Notes: generated from the letters alone by a model not told the origin. A DNA stretch of 64,000 nucleotides from Rhynchopus euleeides (GCA_963210315.1 OY723253.1:1550001-1614000); one strand, 5' to 3'; counted from the first letter of the stretch, positions 1-10,531 are shown. Program-made: numbers and translations.

Positions 1-1831
1 CCCTCCTCCCCCTTCAGATCACCCATCGCGGCAAAACCCGGTTAACACAAGCGGGCGTGCCTGGGGTGCACCTCCGGTACCTTCCTGGCCCTCTCCCCCC
101 CCAGCCCCTCATCAGATACACAATAAATTCCCTCCCCTAACTGCAAGCCCACGCCCGTCTTCTTCCCATCCTGCCTATCCCCTTGCATGATGGCGCTGTG
201 GGTGGAGCCCAACAGCTACCACCCACGACTCGCGGTGTTTTGTGTGGCGCAGTGTTTTTTTTGGGGGGAGGGTGGTGGTGGTGGTGGTGGGTTGGGGGCT
301 GTGTGGGGGAGGGGCATACATTCCGCATCTCTTTCTGTGGTGGTGGGTGTGTATCGTGACACGCAACGCACGCACGCAGACACGGATCTGTGCATATTCT
401 ACCACGAATACACGGTCACCACCCGCTGTACAACTCTTGCCACGGAGGGGGGAGGGGGAAATCCTCACGAGGTGACAGACGTGGGAGGAGGGGGGGGTGG
501 GGTGTATGTCTGTCAACGTGTCGCGCTGGGCAGATGCCGGCATGCCGCCTTCAAACTGGGTTGTTTGAACACAACTCACACATAGCCCCCTCACCCCGCC
601 CCGCTTTGCCGACACCCTCCCTGCTGTGCTCCTGTTGTCAGCTAAATCAAAGCGAGGCTGCACCAAAGGGGTGTGTGCGGCTGGAAGTCGCCCCTCCCTT
701 CTCAAGGGGGTGACCCGCGTCCCTCCAGGGGCACCTCCCACACACCCCGCCTCGCCGGGGCAAGTTGCTGCAGAGCAGCAGATGGGGAACAGGCGCATTT
801 CCGACCAAAACAGCATGACACGCATTCACCCCGGAGCCCTCCCCTGACCCTACCCCACCCCTCTGCTTTGCTTCATGTCATGAGGAAGGGTGTTGCAGCA
901 GAAGGCGCGTTCCCTGCCTTTGGGCCTGCAGGGAGACCCGTTCCATCGGTGTCTCGTTTGCTCCTTCCTGCATCATTCCGCTCTCTGTTGCTGCATGAGG
1001 GGGGTGTAGGGGCGGTGGTGTGGTGGAGGAGTGGTGAGTGTGGTCATGTGGTGTGGGCACTGCTGTGTCACGCTGCGACTCATGGGGTGCCCGAAACGGT
1101 TTCAAACAAACAGGGCCAAGAGGGCATCCCCAAAGAAGTTGCAAAAATATGAACGTCTCAAGATCTCAAAGGCAGGGGTGGGGTGAGGTTAGGTGTGTGT
1201 GTCTGTGTGGGACGGCTTGGCACATTGGGGGAGGGCAGGGGGAGTGAAAAAAAAGAGGTGTCAGGATTGTGCCTGTGTGTGGTATGTGCACGCGTTTCTT
1301 TTTGTTGCTGCAACATTCGTATCTAGCCCCGCCAGACCGATCGCGAGATGGCTGCCAAAGCGACGCGTCTCCCCCCCCTTCCCCTCCCGGCCCCACCACA
1401 GGCAAGAGTTGCAGCACACGCAGTTCCCTCACATCCCGACTTCCCCATGAGGCTATACGGCTATACAGCGACAGGCAGTCTATCTCGTCACAGACGAGCT
1501 CTGTCTCCAGCACCCGCTGCAGGCAGGCCAGGTCGGCCTTGCGGTCAGGGCTCACCCCGACCTCGCGTTGCAGCGCCGCGACGCACTGCAGCATCTCCCC
1601 CAGGGAACTCTCCCGCGCAACACCTGCGGGCAGAAATGTGAAGTTTGCGTGTGCACCGGCTGTCACAGGTGATCGATCACATGTCACAGGTGACAGGTGA
1701 CAGGCGTCACATGTCCACCCTAGCCATTTGGCGGCACCTGTCTGTGAATGCAGCGCACCACACCCATGCCAACAGGGGCCCACACAGCACGGTGTGCACA
1801 GCCTCAGCCACAGGGCGGCAAACCAGGCACA
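1..1831. other. Intergenic region upstream of the capping-protein gene
   Basis: No convincing + strand gene. The stretch holds C-, G- and CA/GT-rich simple sequence, for example a GGT run near 269-290, and small clustered GTCACAGGTGAC-type repeats at about 1664-1705. Just before the next start codon, AG dinucleotides at 1808-1826 follow a CA-rich stretch and could serve as trans-splice acceptors (inference). A short antisense coding-like stretch is listed separately. Confidence 0.5.
1400..1627 (-). other. Antisense coding-like fragment of unknown origin
   Basis: On the minus strand an open stretch beginning after a CAG (possible 3' splice site at about 1627) encodes an amphipathic, helix-rich segment that includes EMLQCVAALQREVGV. 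It reads more like protein than the low-complexity sequence around it. No donor, start codon or partner exon is visible, and it lies upstream of and opposite to the capping-protein gene. It could be a gene fragment, a terminal exon of an unseen minus-strand gene, or chance. Confidence 0.2.
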
Positions 1832-3088
1832 ATGAGCAGGAAACAGCTGAAGGCTGCGCTGGACCTGGTGCGGCGTATGCCGCCGGGTCGGCAGACAAAG
1901 ACACTTGCCGCCATCCTGGCCCTGGTGCCCGAGGAGGACTTCGTGGAGGAGCTGCTGGCAGATGTGGACCAGCCTCTGAAGGAGCGCCTCTGCGAGACGA
2001 CAGGCAACAACTTCCTCATCTGCGAGTACAACAGAGATGCCGACTCCTTCCGGTCGCCGTACACTAACACATACTACCCACCGCTTGGCGATGGGATTAC
2101 GCCGTCCGCCCCTCTGCGCGACCTGGAGGTGCAGCTCAACAGCATCTTCGCTCTCTACACACGGCAGTACTATGGGGAGGAGGGCCTGTCGTCCTGCTAT
2201 GTGTGGGACAACGGCGACGAGGGGTCCTGGGCGGTTGCCGTGCTGATGAAGAAGGAGATCAAGGAGATCGGGACCTGGAACTCCATGCACATTATCACGG
2301 TGCAGGAGTACCCCGATGACTCCATGGCGAGTTACCAGATGACGTCGTCGGTGATGCTGCGCATGACCAGCAGGGAGAAGGACGACAGCGGGAAGTACAC
2401 CTTCAAGCTCTCGGGCAACGTGACGAAGCAGTGGAAGCAGTACAACGCCATGCTGGGGGAGAAGGCGGCGCACGTGCAGAACATCGGGGAGTACGTGCAG
2501 CACTACGAGAACAAGGTGCGTGGCAACCTGCCTGACATCTACTTCGGCAAGTCGCAGCAGGTCACCGCTGAGGTGCGCAGCCTGCGCGCCGGGGGCGACG
2601 GGGGTGTGCACATGATTACCATGGAGCGCCCTGCCGCCCGCAAGAAGAAGGTGTGGCGGCAGTACGCTGATGAGAACGGCGACCAGTACTGGTACAACAC
2701 TGTCACGGGAGAGTCGCAGTGGGACGCACCGGAGGACCCCAACGAGTACCGGAAGGAGAAGAAGGGCAAGAAGGAGAAGAAAGAGAAGAAGGCGAAGGAG
2801 GAGGGTGGCGACGAGCTGGCGGAGCAGCAGCGTGCCAACCCGATGATGGGTGCGATTGCCGCTGCGGCTGCCGCAGCCGTGTCGCAGCGGGAGGAGCCGG
2901 CCGACGCCGAGGCACAGGCGAAGAAGGAAAAGAAGGCAAAGAAGGAGAAGAAGGAGAAGGAAGAGCACGCAGACCCCAACGAACAGAAACAGAAGAAGCT
3001 GTGGAAGAAGGCGAAGACAGACGACGGGACGCCTTACTGGTACAACACTCAGACACAGGAGACGACGTGGGAGAAGCCCGACACAACG
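1832..3088 (+). CDS. F-actin capping protein beta subunit with two WW domains, exon 1
   Basis: Residues 1-252 align along their length with CapZ/Cap32 beta: the start LKAALDLVRRMPP, the segment VDQPLK, then LICEYNRDADSFRSP, the YVWD motif, SSVMLRM, and NIGEYVQHYENKVR...IYFGK near 217-240. In other eukaryotes beta pairs with an alpha subunit to cap actin barbed ends. Here the usual C-terminal actin-binding tentacle is not recognisable: after about residue 253 the chain runs into WW domain 1 (about 274-302, W275 and W297), a lysine/glutamate-rich linker with an alanine run (340-350), and WW domain 2 (about 389-416). WW domains bind proline-rich ligands. The ATG at 1832 was chosen because CapZ homology starts there. 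An in-frame ATG at 1748 would add 28 unrelated residues. The exon appears to end at 3088 before GTATGC, in phase 0; reading through gives only about 40 unrelated residues. No alpha subunit is in the window. Confidence 0.93.
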
Positions 3089-3180
3089 GTATGCTGCGAT
3101 GAGGGGCCTTTGGCACCTTCAGTGTTGGGATTGATTATCTCCGGAGTGAGAAAGCTCAGGTTGCCACGGGAGACCCCTCA

Positions 3181-3480
3181 TTTGATAGGGACACACTTCC
3201 ACCAGTCCTCGTAGCGAGATAGGGTTGATACCGATAGTGTGTGCATAAACACCATCGCACGGATAGCTTCTCCTTTGCCAGAATGCCCTCCATCTGGGGC
3301 AGCTTCCTTGTAGCTGCCAGCCAGCACTAAGGCACGCGAGACTCTGCTTTGATGTTGCATTGATGCCGCCTCAAAGTAACCACCTCTTGCAATACTCCAT
3401 ACACATTCGCTGTCTTCAAAGATATTTTCTGAAATGCATGTGCCTGGGTTAGAGTGACGGATCACTCCAGAACACACACG
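3181..3480 (-). pseudogene. Mobile-element coding remnant, possibly tyrosine recombinase N-terminal region
   Basis: About 100 residues are open on the minus strand, ending in CVPIK and a stop. The stretch LSVSTLSRYEDWW resembles the core-binding (SAM-like N-terminal) region of tyrosine recombinases of the Crypton/DIRS kind, where an ST..RY..W pattern is common. The catalytic domain (R..HxxR..Y) is not seen. It is cut off upstream by the A-tract foldback array. Family assignment is tentative. Confidence 0.3.
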
Positions 3481-3495
3481 ATATATCACATATTT

Positions 3496-3690
3496 GGGGC
3501 TGTCGGGCCAGTCGAAAGTTTTTGGGGTCAAAAAAAATCGCAAAAAATCACAAACGGACCACAAAAAATCGCAAAAAATCACAAAAGGCGGTCGCGATTT
3601 TTTGCGATTTTTTGTGTTTTTTTTGTGATTTTTTGTGATTTTTTTTGTGATTTTTTGCGTTTTTTTGCGATTTTTTGCGATTTTTTGTCT
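3496..3690. repeat. A-tract foldback element, copy 1
   Basis: The left end GGGGCTGTCGGGCCAGTCG is followed by an array of A6-8 tracts spaced by TCGC/TCAC, a centre GGCGGTCGC, and then the inverted T-tract array (units GATTTTTTGC or GATTTTTTGT, about 10 bp). The two arrays can pair as a hairpin. A-tracts repeated every 10-11 bp are the classic pattern of intrinsically bent DNA. Confidence 0.8.
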
Positions 3691-3874
3691 TGCTGGCCTG
3701 AGACTAGCTATCTTAGGTTCCATTGATCCTGGCTCACACCTGATGAGGCGCACCAGGGGAGGTTGTAGTGTGTTAGCGCCGAAACACAGCAAGCACCGGG
3801 AGACCACCACGTGGCGTCTGCATCTGACGAGCTTGCTCTGATTTTGCTTCAGGATTGTAGCATCCGGCGACACG

Positions 3875-5569
3875 TTGTCAATCATTACGATTTTTTGCGA
3901 AGACGACTCTGACAGCGAGGGAGAGGAGGGCAGCTCTGGTGCCACTGAGCATGATGGAGACGACGCTGCAGATGCGGGCTCCACCAGCGAGGAAGTCCCT
4001 CCCTCGTCTGAGATGGATAGCGACACGACGGCTGCGGCTGCGGTGAAACGCACCGCCATCGTTCTGGACGCCTCCGACGAGGACTCGATGGGGCAGGATG
4101 CCGTGAAACGCACCGCCATTTGTTTAGATCACTCTGACGAGGGCCCGTCCCTCTGGGGGGCTGGGATAGTGTGTGTGCGACAGCCAGAGTGGGACATGTG
4201 TGCGTCTCTTCTTCTTCTTTGGCCGGGCGTGATTGAGCATTTGGCTCTTCGCTGCCCCGACGATCAGCCCAGTGAGGGCGAGTTGGGTTCTTCTGCGGAG
4301 TCATCTGCGTTGACCCCACGCGAATTCCCTGGTTTTCTTTTCTCGCCTTCCCCTCGAATGAATACCCCTGCTTCCCCTACCCCGCGTAAGATGGGTGCAG
4401 AGCACGTTACGCTTGATGCGGATGAATCGTCGGGCTCCCAGCCTGATGATGCTCGTCTCGCTCCACCAGCAGATACAGCACCGCCTCCGGCGCCCTCTCC
4501 GGCTCCGGAGCTCGTGCTGCACACAGACCTGCTGGACGGGCTACAGACCCCGCAGTCGGGCTCGCCGCCCCTCCCAGAGAGCGCCACGCAACGGAGATCT
4601 CCGAGCCCTTGCGTGGGGCGCCGCCTTCCTTTCTCTCCCTCTCTCCCCTCTGAGTCCTCGGTGCCCCGCGCGCAGAAGCGGGTAGCACCCATACAGGAGA
4701 CAGGCGAATCTGCCCTGGGGCAACGCTCCTTTAACAACAGAAGAGTAGAACCTCAACCCCCCGTGTCCCCTGGTTCACCGATTTCAGCGTCAAGCCTTCG
4801 GCCTGACGAGGATAGTATCATGTCCCCATCAGAACTTGCTTCCCCCCTTCCTCTCTCGCCTGCACCTTCCCTTGTTGTGGATGACTCGCCGGGCTTTCAG
4901 CCCGTCGACACTCGGCTTAGTCCCCCATCAGACACTGTGTCACCCCCACCACCCTCTCCATGTCAGGAGCCCCTAGTGCCTTTAGACACTGCAACCCCCT
5001 CTCTTCCCGACTGGCAGGCAGAAACGCCGTCTCACCAGGGGGGCGACACGCTCTCCCACGAGTGCACGTCGCCGAGCCCTTACGTGGGGCGTCGACTTCC
5101 TTTCTCCCCTTCCTCCCCTTCTGAGTCCTCGGTTCCCCGCGCGCAGAAACGTGTAGCGCACATGCGGGAGGCAGACGAATCTGCCCTGGAGCGATGCTCG
5201 TTTCATAACAACAGAGCAGGTTTTCCTTCCTCCCGCACGATCATCAGCACAGCTAGATCAGGCGTGCCTTCCCCTTTCCCACGGGCCTCACAGGCCTTGC
5301 GCTTCTTGGAGCGCAAGACACGTGCTGTCCGTCCTTCTCGTTCTCGTTTCCTCCAGAAGCAGGTGTTGCGTGCGGTTCCGAAGCGCACCCGCTGCATCCC
5401 CTCTCCCACCATCTTTCGTTCGGCGGCTATTCCGCGCTCTTTTCAACGCGTCGTCGCGAAGATTGCGCCTCAGTATCAGCAGGCGCAATCTCCGGCTTCC
5501 AGTGTGTGTGTGTCCCCCCTCCTTTACAGCGCAACGAGGAGGAGAGCGAAACCGTGTGGTGTCACGTAG
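3875..5569 (+). pseudogene. Retroelement-associated Ser/Pro-rich ORF ending in PCGVT
   Basis: Long open frame without a convincing ATG at its left end, which abuts the foldback array. It starts acidic (DDSDSEGEEG), carries a doubled VKRTAI segment, and then becomes Ser/Pro-rich with a 470-bp internal duplication: the segment VGRRLPFSPS...SSVPRAQKRVA is encoded from about 4613 and again from about 5083. The C-terminus is strongly basic and ends RRAKPCGVT. The same ending closes the ORF at 6620-8824, so both are copies of one mobile-element protein. I recognise no enzymatic domain. It lies inside the proposed intron 1 and I treat it as a transposon relic, not a host gene. Confidence 0.5.
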
Positions 5570-5657
5570 AGCAAGAGTAGGATAGCGGGCCCGGTTCCTC
5601 ACGGTATGGTCCTTCGGGGCCAGGCTGCGATGCCAGCACGCTAACCCAAATTGCAAT
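5151..5657 (+). repeat. 0.5 kb duplication, copy 1
   Basis: Nearly identical to 10008-10514 at a constant offset of 4857 bp, with two clear substitutions in the first 75 bases. It covers the basic C-terminal 139 codons of the PCGVT ORF plus about 90 bp of 3' sequence ending CAAATTGCAATACG. Both copies run into T-tract arrays. Confidence 0.9.
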
Positions 5658-5739
5658 ACGATTTTTTGTCCCTCATATCACACCCTCAATCAGCTGACGA
5701 TTTTTTGTGATTTTTTGTGATTTTTTTTGCGCCGGAAAT

Positions 5740-5900
5740 TTTTTTTTGGGTGGGGGTACCTGTAGGAAAGTACCCCTCTGGACAGGGGTACTTCACCCAA
5801 TTGGAGTTTCCCAGTAAGGGGTATCAAGAGGCACCCCATGGTCAAAATGACCCCACCACGATCCGCACGGGCCCCAAATATTCAAAAGAACGGGGTTGGG
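5740..5900 (+). repeat. Single dispersed copy of the ~180-bp satellite
   Basis: Contains ATGACCCCACCACGATCCGC and the following AAATATTCAAAAGAACGGGG, matching the tandem units at 52.8-53.7 kb. It abuts the next foldback element directly. Confidence 0.65.
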
Positions 5901-6028
5901 GCTGTCGGGCCAGTCGAAATTTTCTGGTGTCAAAAAAAATCGCAAAAAATCACAAACGGACCACAAAAAATCGCAAAAAATCACAAAAGGCGGTCGCGAT
6001 TTTTTGCGATTTTTTGTGCTTTTTTGTC
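5895..6028. repeat. A-tract foldback element, copy 2
   Basis: Same layout as copy 1: GGGGCTGTCGGGCCAGTCG, A-tract array, GGCGGTCGC centre, inverted T-tract array. Flanked on the right by a short stretch (6030-6210) that may be another retroelement scrap (ETATHAL...C in one frame). Confidence 0.8.
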
Positions 6029-6559
6029 CTGGGCAAGACGTTAAACTACCTGGGAGGGCTTCCCCAGACCATGACGGGTGCTTGCACCAGGAGTTTGAAA
6101 CAGCCACTCATGCCTTGCGATGCTCAAGTGCCTGCTGGACCCCTATGTCCTTCAGGCCCCAAAGCAGGCAACGATATGGGAGCAACCTAACAGGGGAGGT
6201 GAAGAGGGCACGGGTCTTAGCCTGATGACACACTGCAACCTCAAGGTGACTGGCGACACCTCTCCCACAGTCTGCGGCGACTCTGCCGTGGCGACAAGGC
6301 TTCCTGTCATGGGAGATCGCTGCGTGGATCAACGTGGCACTACCCGTGTGCTCGGCAGGTTGTTTCGGCACCTGTTTTCTCCGTGTCATGCTTTTCGTGA
6401 GCGTGTCAGGGATGTTGGCACACGCTGGGGAGGGTTCACATGATGACATAACATATATCAGAAGCACACACCCACGTGGCGCTGTCCTTGGCAGGACTTT
6501 GAAAGTGCCGCCTTGATATCCTTGTTGGATAGAACCCTCATATCACACCCTCAATCAGC

Positions 6560-6620
6560 TGACGCTTTTTTGTGATTTTTTGTGATTTTTTTTTGTGATT
6601 TTTTGCGTTTTTTTGCCTCT
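6560..6620. repeat. T-tract array at retroelement junction
   Basis: Units of GATTTTTTGT directly after the sequence TCACACCCTCAATCAGCTGA, which also precedes a T-tract array at 5699 and occurs inverted at about 9655-9683. The array marks the junction with the next retroelement fragment. Confidence 0.7.
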
Positions 6621-8824
6621 CGTCCATCCCTGGACAGCCGCCCTCTCGCTGCCTGCGGTACCTCATGACTTTGACTTCTCCCGCATCCCCGATGTACCTC
6701 CTGGCGAACGGATCTGGAAGAAAAATGACATTGCGCTCCTGCGTGCGTTCACTGGTTGGCTGAAGGCCCTGCGCTGGACGGATCGTGGCGTAGTGTCGAA
6801 TATTGAGCTCGCTATCGACTTCGAGGTGTACACAGGCATGCAGCTCCCCAGGGCGACGGAGGGGACCAGCGACCTCCCCCTCCCGCCACTCAGGGAGCGT
6901 GGACGTGCCCTATGGACGTCGATGAAGCACGTGATGCAGCTCTGCGAACGTGCACAACTCGGTAAGCCGTGGCCTGCCGAGCGGCAGGACCGAGTGGGGT
7001 GCCTCTCCTCCGTCGGCGCAGGGGAAGTATGGGGTGGCGTCGTCCCCAGACCCATCTTTGCCGGAGGCGCTGAGACGATCACCGCCATCGAGAACAGCGC
7101 CAAGCGTGCCGCGCGAGTCCAGAAGGGCGACCTGACCTGGGGTAGTGACGTGTACCCGGACTACACCGGGATCAACAGAGCGGGGCGTGCCGCAGCGTGG
7201 GAATCCCCCGGGCCTGGACCTACCCGTAGCGCCTCTCCAGTGCTTGTGCCTGAGCACCTGGCCATGCACGATAAGACGCGGGTCTGCAACGCGCACTCCA
7301 AACCGAGGTGTGACGTCTGCGAGGGCCAGGAGCGCAATTACCAGACGCTCCTGGAAGCGTGCTGTCGCGCGCACCACTCGCATGACGACGGTTTGTCTAT
7401 CATGTGCTGTGAGAAGCACAAGATGACGAGGTGTGGCACATGCGCCAAGGCGGAGACCTGCTGTGAGGCGGGCCACCACGAGCCCACCGATGATGATGAC
7501 AGCGAGATGTGTTCTGCTGATGATGATGGCAGCAACGGAGGACACTCCGCGGGTGACGCCTCGGGCGGCGGCGACGAGGAGACGGACTCCTGCGACGACG
7601 ACGCGGGCGGGGACAGCCCCCCTGCCGCTGGCGGAAGCGGTGGTGCCGACGACAGCGAGCGCGACGAGACCGCCGACGCGCCCTCAGCCGCCGACGGTGA
7701 TGATGATGGACCCCCATCTGAGGGATGTGAGACCGCACTGGGACAGGTTGCCACTGAGAGCGCCGCCAGTTATGTTTATGAGAGTGGCCCAGTGCCAGAG
7801 AGGGTGGAGCCCCTCTGTTCAGATGTGTCTTGTCCTGGTGAGGACGAGGTTGTGGCATGCTGCGACCTTGAGCTACCGCCAGCCCCTTCTCTCTCTTCCC
7901 TGCCTCCTCCTTGTCTGCTTAAGAGGCTGGCTGACGTGCGGGACGTGGCTGATGCCGCGCCTTTCAACAAAAGACTAGCTACCTGCACCATAGTCAGCTC
8001 CTTGAGTGGCCCTTGTCCTGATATCTCGTCGCTTAGACCTTTCCCCAACGTGGCATCCCCCCCCCCCTTTGCCGGTGAACACCCCACCTCCCTTTCGTCT
8101 TGTCACTGACCCGGGTACACAGACAGCCGGCGGGCTCGGCAAATCAGCAAAGGTGCTTTCATCAAAGCGCACTGCCCAGTCGTCGCAGTCTGAACCTGGT
8201 TTCACCTTCCTGCCCCCTCATGTCCCATCTGCCGCAAAGAGAGAGGCGGATGCCCTTGGCGCGCCCGACATCCCGCCACCGGGAAAAACACCTGCAACCT
8301 GCGCAACGGTTAGCGCCTTGGACGTCCGGCCTTTCCCAGGCTTACTTCCCCTACCCCTCTGCAAGGGTACTCATTACCCCTCGTTCCTCTCACCCCGCCC
8401 CCAGGGCGCCCCTGTTGTACAACCAAAGGCCGCTGGGCCATCTGACTCGAAACCTCCAGCAGTGGCTACCGGCTTCCTGTTTGATGCGCCAAGCCGGCCG
8501 ACAAATAACAGTAAAGTCAAGGCATGGAGGTGGTTACTTCCCCCTTGCGCGATTGATCCCATTCCCCACAAGGTTCGTCTGTCGAAGATCCATCGGCAGA
8601 AACGTTTCCGAGCCCGGGCTTTTCCTTTTGACCCCCCCCGCCAGATCAGGCGTTCATCAGACTTCCTTCCCAGTAAGTGGAAGGTCCCGCGCTATTTTCA
8701 ACGCGCGGCCGAGGTATCACCCTCCGAGCTTCATTCGGTGGAGCCTCCGACCTTCAGTGTTCACGTGCCTTTCTCTATTTTAACAAAAGAAAGGAGCAGA
8801 TCGCGCCCATGTGGTGTGACTTAG
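6620..8824 (+). pseudogene. Non-LTR retrotransposon ORF2-like C-terminal region, frameshifted
   Basis: The frame opens straight out of a T-tract array, so the 5' part is missing. Early on it encodes WLKALRWTDRG, then VVSNIELAIDFEVYTG, a signature I associate with the region downstream of RT/RNase H in protist LINE-like ORF2 proteins. There follow a Cys/His-rich stretch (about 7285-7485), a long acidic run, and a Ser/Pro-rich, then basic tail ending RSRPCGVT. The first frame stops at 8109 and the continuation is in another frame. The switch is in or near an 11-C run at 8057-8067. Slippage, sequencing error or decay could each explain it. No RT catalytic motif remains. Confidence 0.5.
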
Positions 8825-8835
8825 TAAAAGACTTG

Positions 8836-8920
8836 GATAGCGTATCAGTTCTCGTGCGTCGTCTTTCGTAGATGTTCTGTACGATGCGGATCCGCTAATC
8901 CAACATAGCAAACGTTTTTT
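8836..8920 (-). repeat. Retroelement repeat, copy 1
   Basis: About 80 bp nearly identical to 10532-10616. On the minus strand it holds the last codons (KTFAMLD) and the following 3' sequence of the LINE fragment at 8895-9200. Confidence 0.8.
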
Positions 8921-9200
8921 GGCACGGGGGCCACTCTGAGCGGTCCAGCTGCAGCAGGGGTTCGAACTGAGGTTGAGACCTGACGGAGTCAAACGCACTG
9001 CATGCCCACCAAAGGTGATCAGGCGTGTCACTGTCCGCACCATCGCAGTGTACACACAGCTTGGGGTCCCGCACGTCTGCCTCTTCCGCCGCCGGATTGG
9101 ACACGATATCCCAGTCGAAGGAATCCTGAGAACCAAGAAGATCGGCGTCTTCCTGCTCCTCGTCCTCCTCCTCTTCGTACTCGCACTCCTCCTCTTCCTC
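8895..9200 (-). pseudogene. Non-LTR retrotransposon fragment with CCHC-type knuckle
   Basis: The minus strand reads through an acidic stretch into CVHCDGADSDTPDHLWWAC and then WPPCQKTFAMLD before a stop. The pattern C-x2-C...D/ETxxH...C, followed by a W/LPxC segment, is the familiar post-RT zinc-knuckle-like region of LINE ORF2 proteins. The RT domain itself is gone, cut by a T-tract array at about 9204. Confidence 0.6.
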
Positions 9201-9203
9201 AGC

Positions 9204-9290
9204 TTTTTTGTGATTTTTTTTGTGTTTTTTTGTGATTTTTTGTGATTTTTTTTGACCAGAAAAAAATTCGACTGGCCCGACAGCCCCAGG
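9204..9290. repeat. Foldback element end (inverted orientation)
   Basis: T-tract array followed by AAATTCGACTGGCCCGACAG, the reverse complement of the left end of copies 1 and 2. A diverged satellite piece (TCCCGCTGGGTGGG) follows at 9309-9375. Confidence 0.75.
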
Positions 9291-9409
9291 GGTTTTGAAA
9301 AATCCGAGGGGGGGGGTCCCGCTGGGTGGGGAGATGGGGTGTGGTGTGCTGCCTGCTGGGTGGGCTGGAATGGTAGAAACTAGCCCAGCCCTCTTTTACG
9401 CCGCGGCCT

Positions 9410-9940
9410 CGCTACAGCAGCTCAACCCCGGTCACGCGGCTTGTTTGCCTTCGAGCATTGTTGTTCGGGTTGTGCATGTTTCTGCGCTAAGAGCCCGACG
9501 GCAAAAGTAGAACCTGCTGCGCTAGCCCCACCATGCCAGCCTCAGTCCGACAGGACGCGCGCAGGTACCGGGCCCCCTCTGCACTGGAAACTCACAAAAA
9601 ATCGCAAAAAAATCGCAAAAAATCACAAACGGGACACCAAAAATCACAAAAAATCGTCAGCTGATTGAGGGTGTGATATGAGGGTTCTATCCAACAAGGA
9701 TATCAAAAAATCACAAAAGGCGGTCGCGATTTTTTGCGATTTTTTGTGTTTTTTTGTTTTTTAGGAGAGGGGGCCCGGTGCCTGCGCGCGTCCTGTCGTA
9801 CTGTGGCTGCTTGGTGGGGCTAGCGCAGCAGGTTCTACTTTTGCTTCTACGGGCTCTTAGTACTGTAACATGAACTACACAAACAACAAAGCTCTAGGGC
9901 AAACAAACCGCGCACTGGCCGGGGTTGAGCTGCGTGGGGC
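9410..9940. repeat. Imperfect inverted duplication around A/T-tract arrays
   Basis: Sequence at about 9410-9578 is repeated in reverse complement at about 9772-9940, for example CTGCTGCGCTAGCCCCACCA against TGGTGGGGCTAGCGCAGCAG. The spacer holds A-tract and T-tract arrays with the GGCGGTCGC centre. A third partial copy of the arm is at 49171-49226, inside the hAT element. Confidence 0.7.
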
Positions 9941-9954
9941 TCCGTGCTGGCGGC

Positions 9955-10514
9955 GTGATTTTTTTGTGCTTTTTTGTGATTTTTTTTGTGGGTCTTTGTG
10001 TTTTTTTGTGTAGCGCACATGCGGGAGGCAGACGAATCTGCCCTAGAGCGATGCTCGTTTCATAACAACAGATCAGGTTTTCCTTCCTCCCGCACGATCA
10101 TCAGCACAGCTAGATCAGGCGTGCCTTCCCCTTTCCCACGGGCCTCACAGGCCTTGCGCTTCTTGGAGCGCAAGACACGTGCTGTCCGTCCTTCTCGTTC
10201 TCGTTTCCTCCAGAAGCAGGTGTTGCGTGCGGTTCCGAAGCGCACCCGCTGCATCCCCTCTCCCACCATCTTTCGTTCGGCGGCTATTCCGCGCTCTTTT
10301 CAACGCGTCGTCGCGAAGATTGCGCCTCAGTATCAGCAGGCGCAATCTCCGGCTTCCAGTGTGTGTGTGTCCCCCCTCCTTTACAGCGCAACGAGGAGGA
10401 GAGCGAAACCGTGTGGTGTCACGTAGAGCAAGAGTAGGATAGCGGGCCCGGTTCCTCACGGTATGGTCCTTCGGGGCCAGGCTGCGATGCCAGCACGCTA
10501 ACCCAAATTGCAAT
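9955..10514 (+). repeat. T-tract array and second copy of the 0.5 kb duplication
   Basis: A T-tract array (about 9958-10007) runs directly into 10008-10514, the near-identical copy of 5151-5657. The copied frame still ends RRAKPCGVT at 10426 but its 5' part is missing, so it is a truncated ORF fragment. Confidence 0.85.
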
Positions 10515-10531
10515 ACGTTTTTTTGTGATTT

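Noticed and set aside
1166-2968. 600-codon open frame on the minus strand
   Set aside because: Mostly the shadow of the capping-protein exon. Its translation is Leu/Arg/His-rich low complexity without domains. Only the part at 1400-1627, outside the exon, was kept as a weak observation.
3590-3690. T-rich decamer array considered as telomeric repeat
   Set aside because: Units vary (GATTTTTTGC or GATTTTTTGT), occur inverted and internally at several sites, and lack the G cluster of telomeric repeats.
3454-6107. Lysine/phenylalanine-rich frames (KNHKK or FCDFL repeats)
   Set aside because: They are translations of the A-tract arrays, not proteins.
8955-8975. GGTTCGAACT resembling a tRNA B box
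   Set aside because: No cloverleaf or A box nearby; it lies within the LINE coding fragment.
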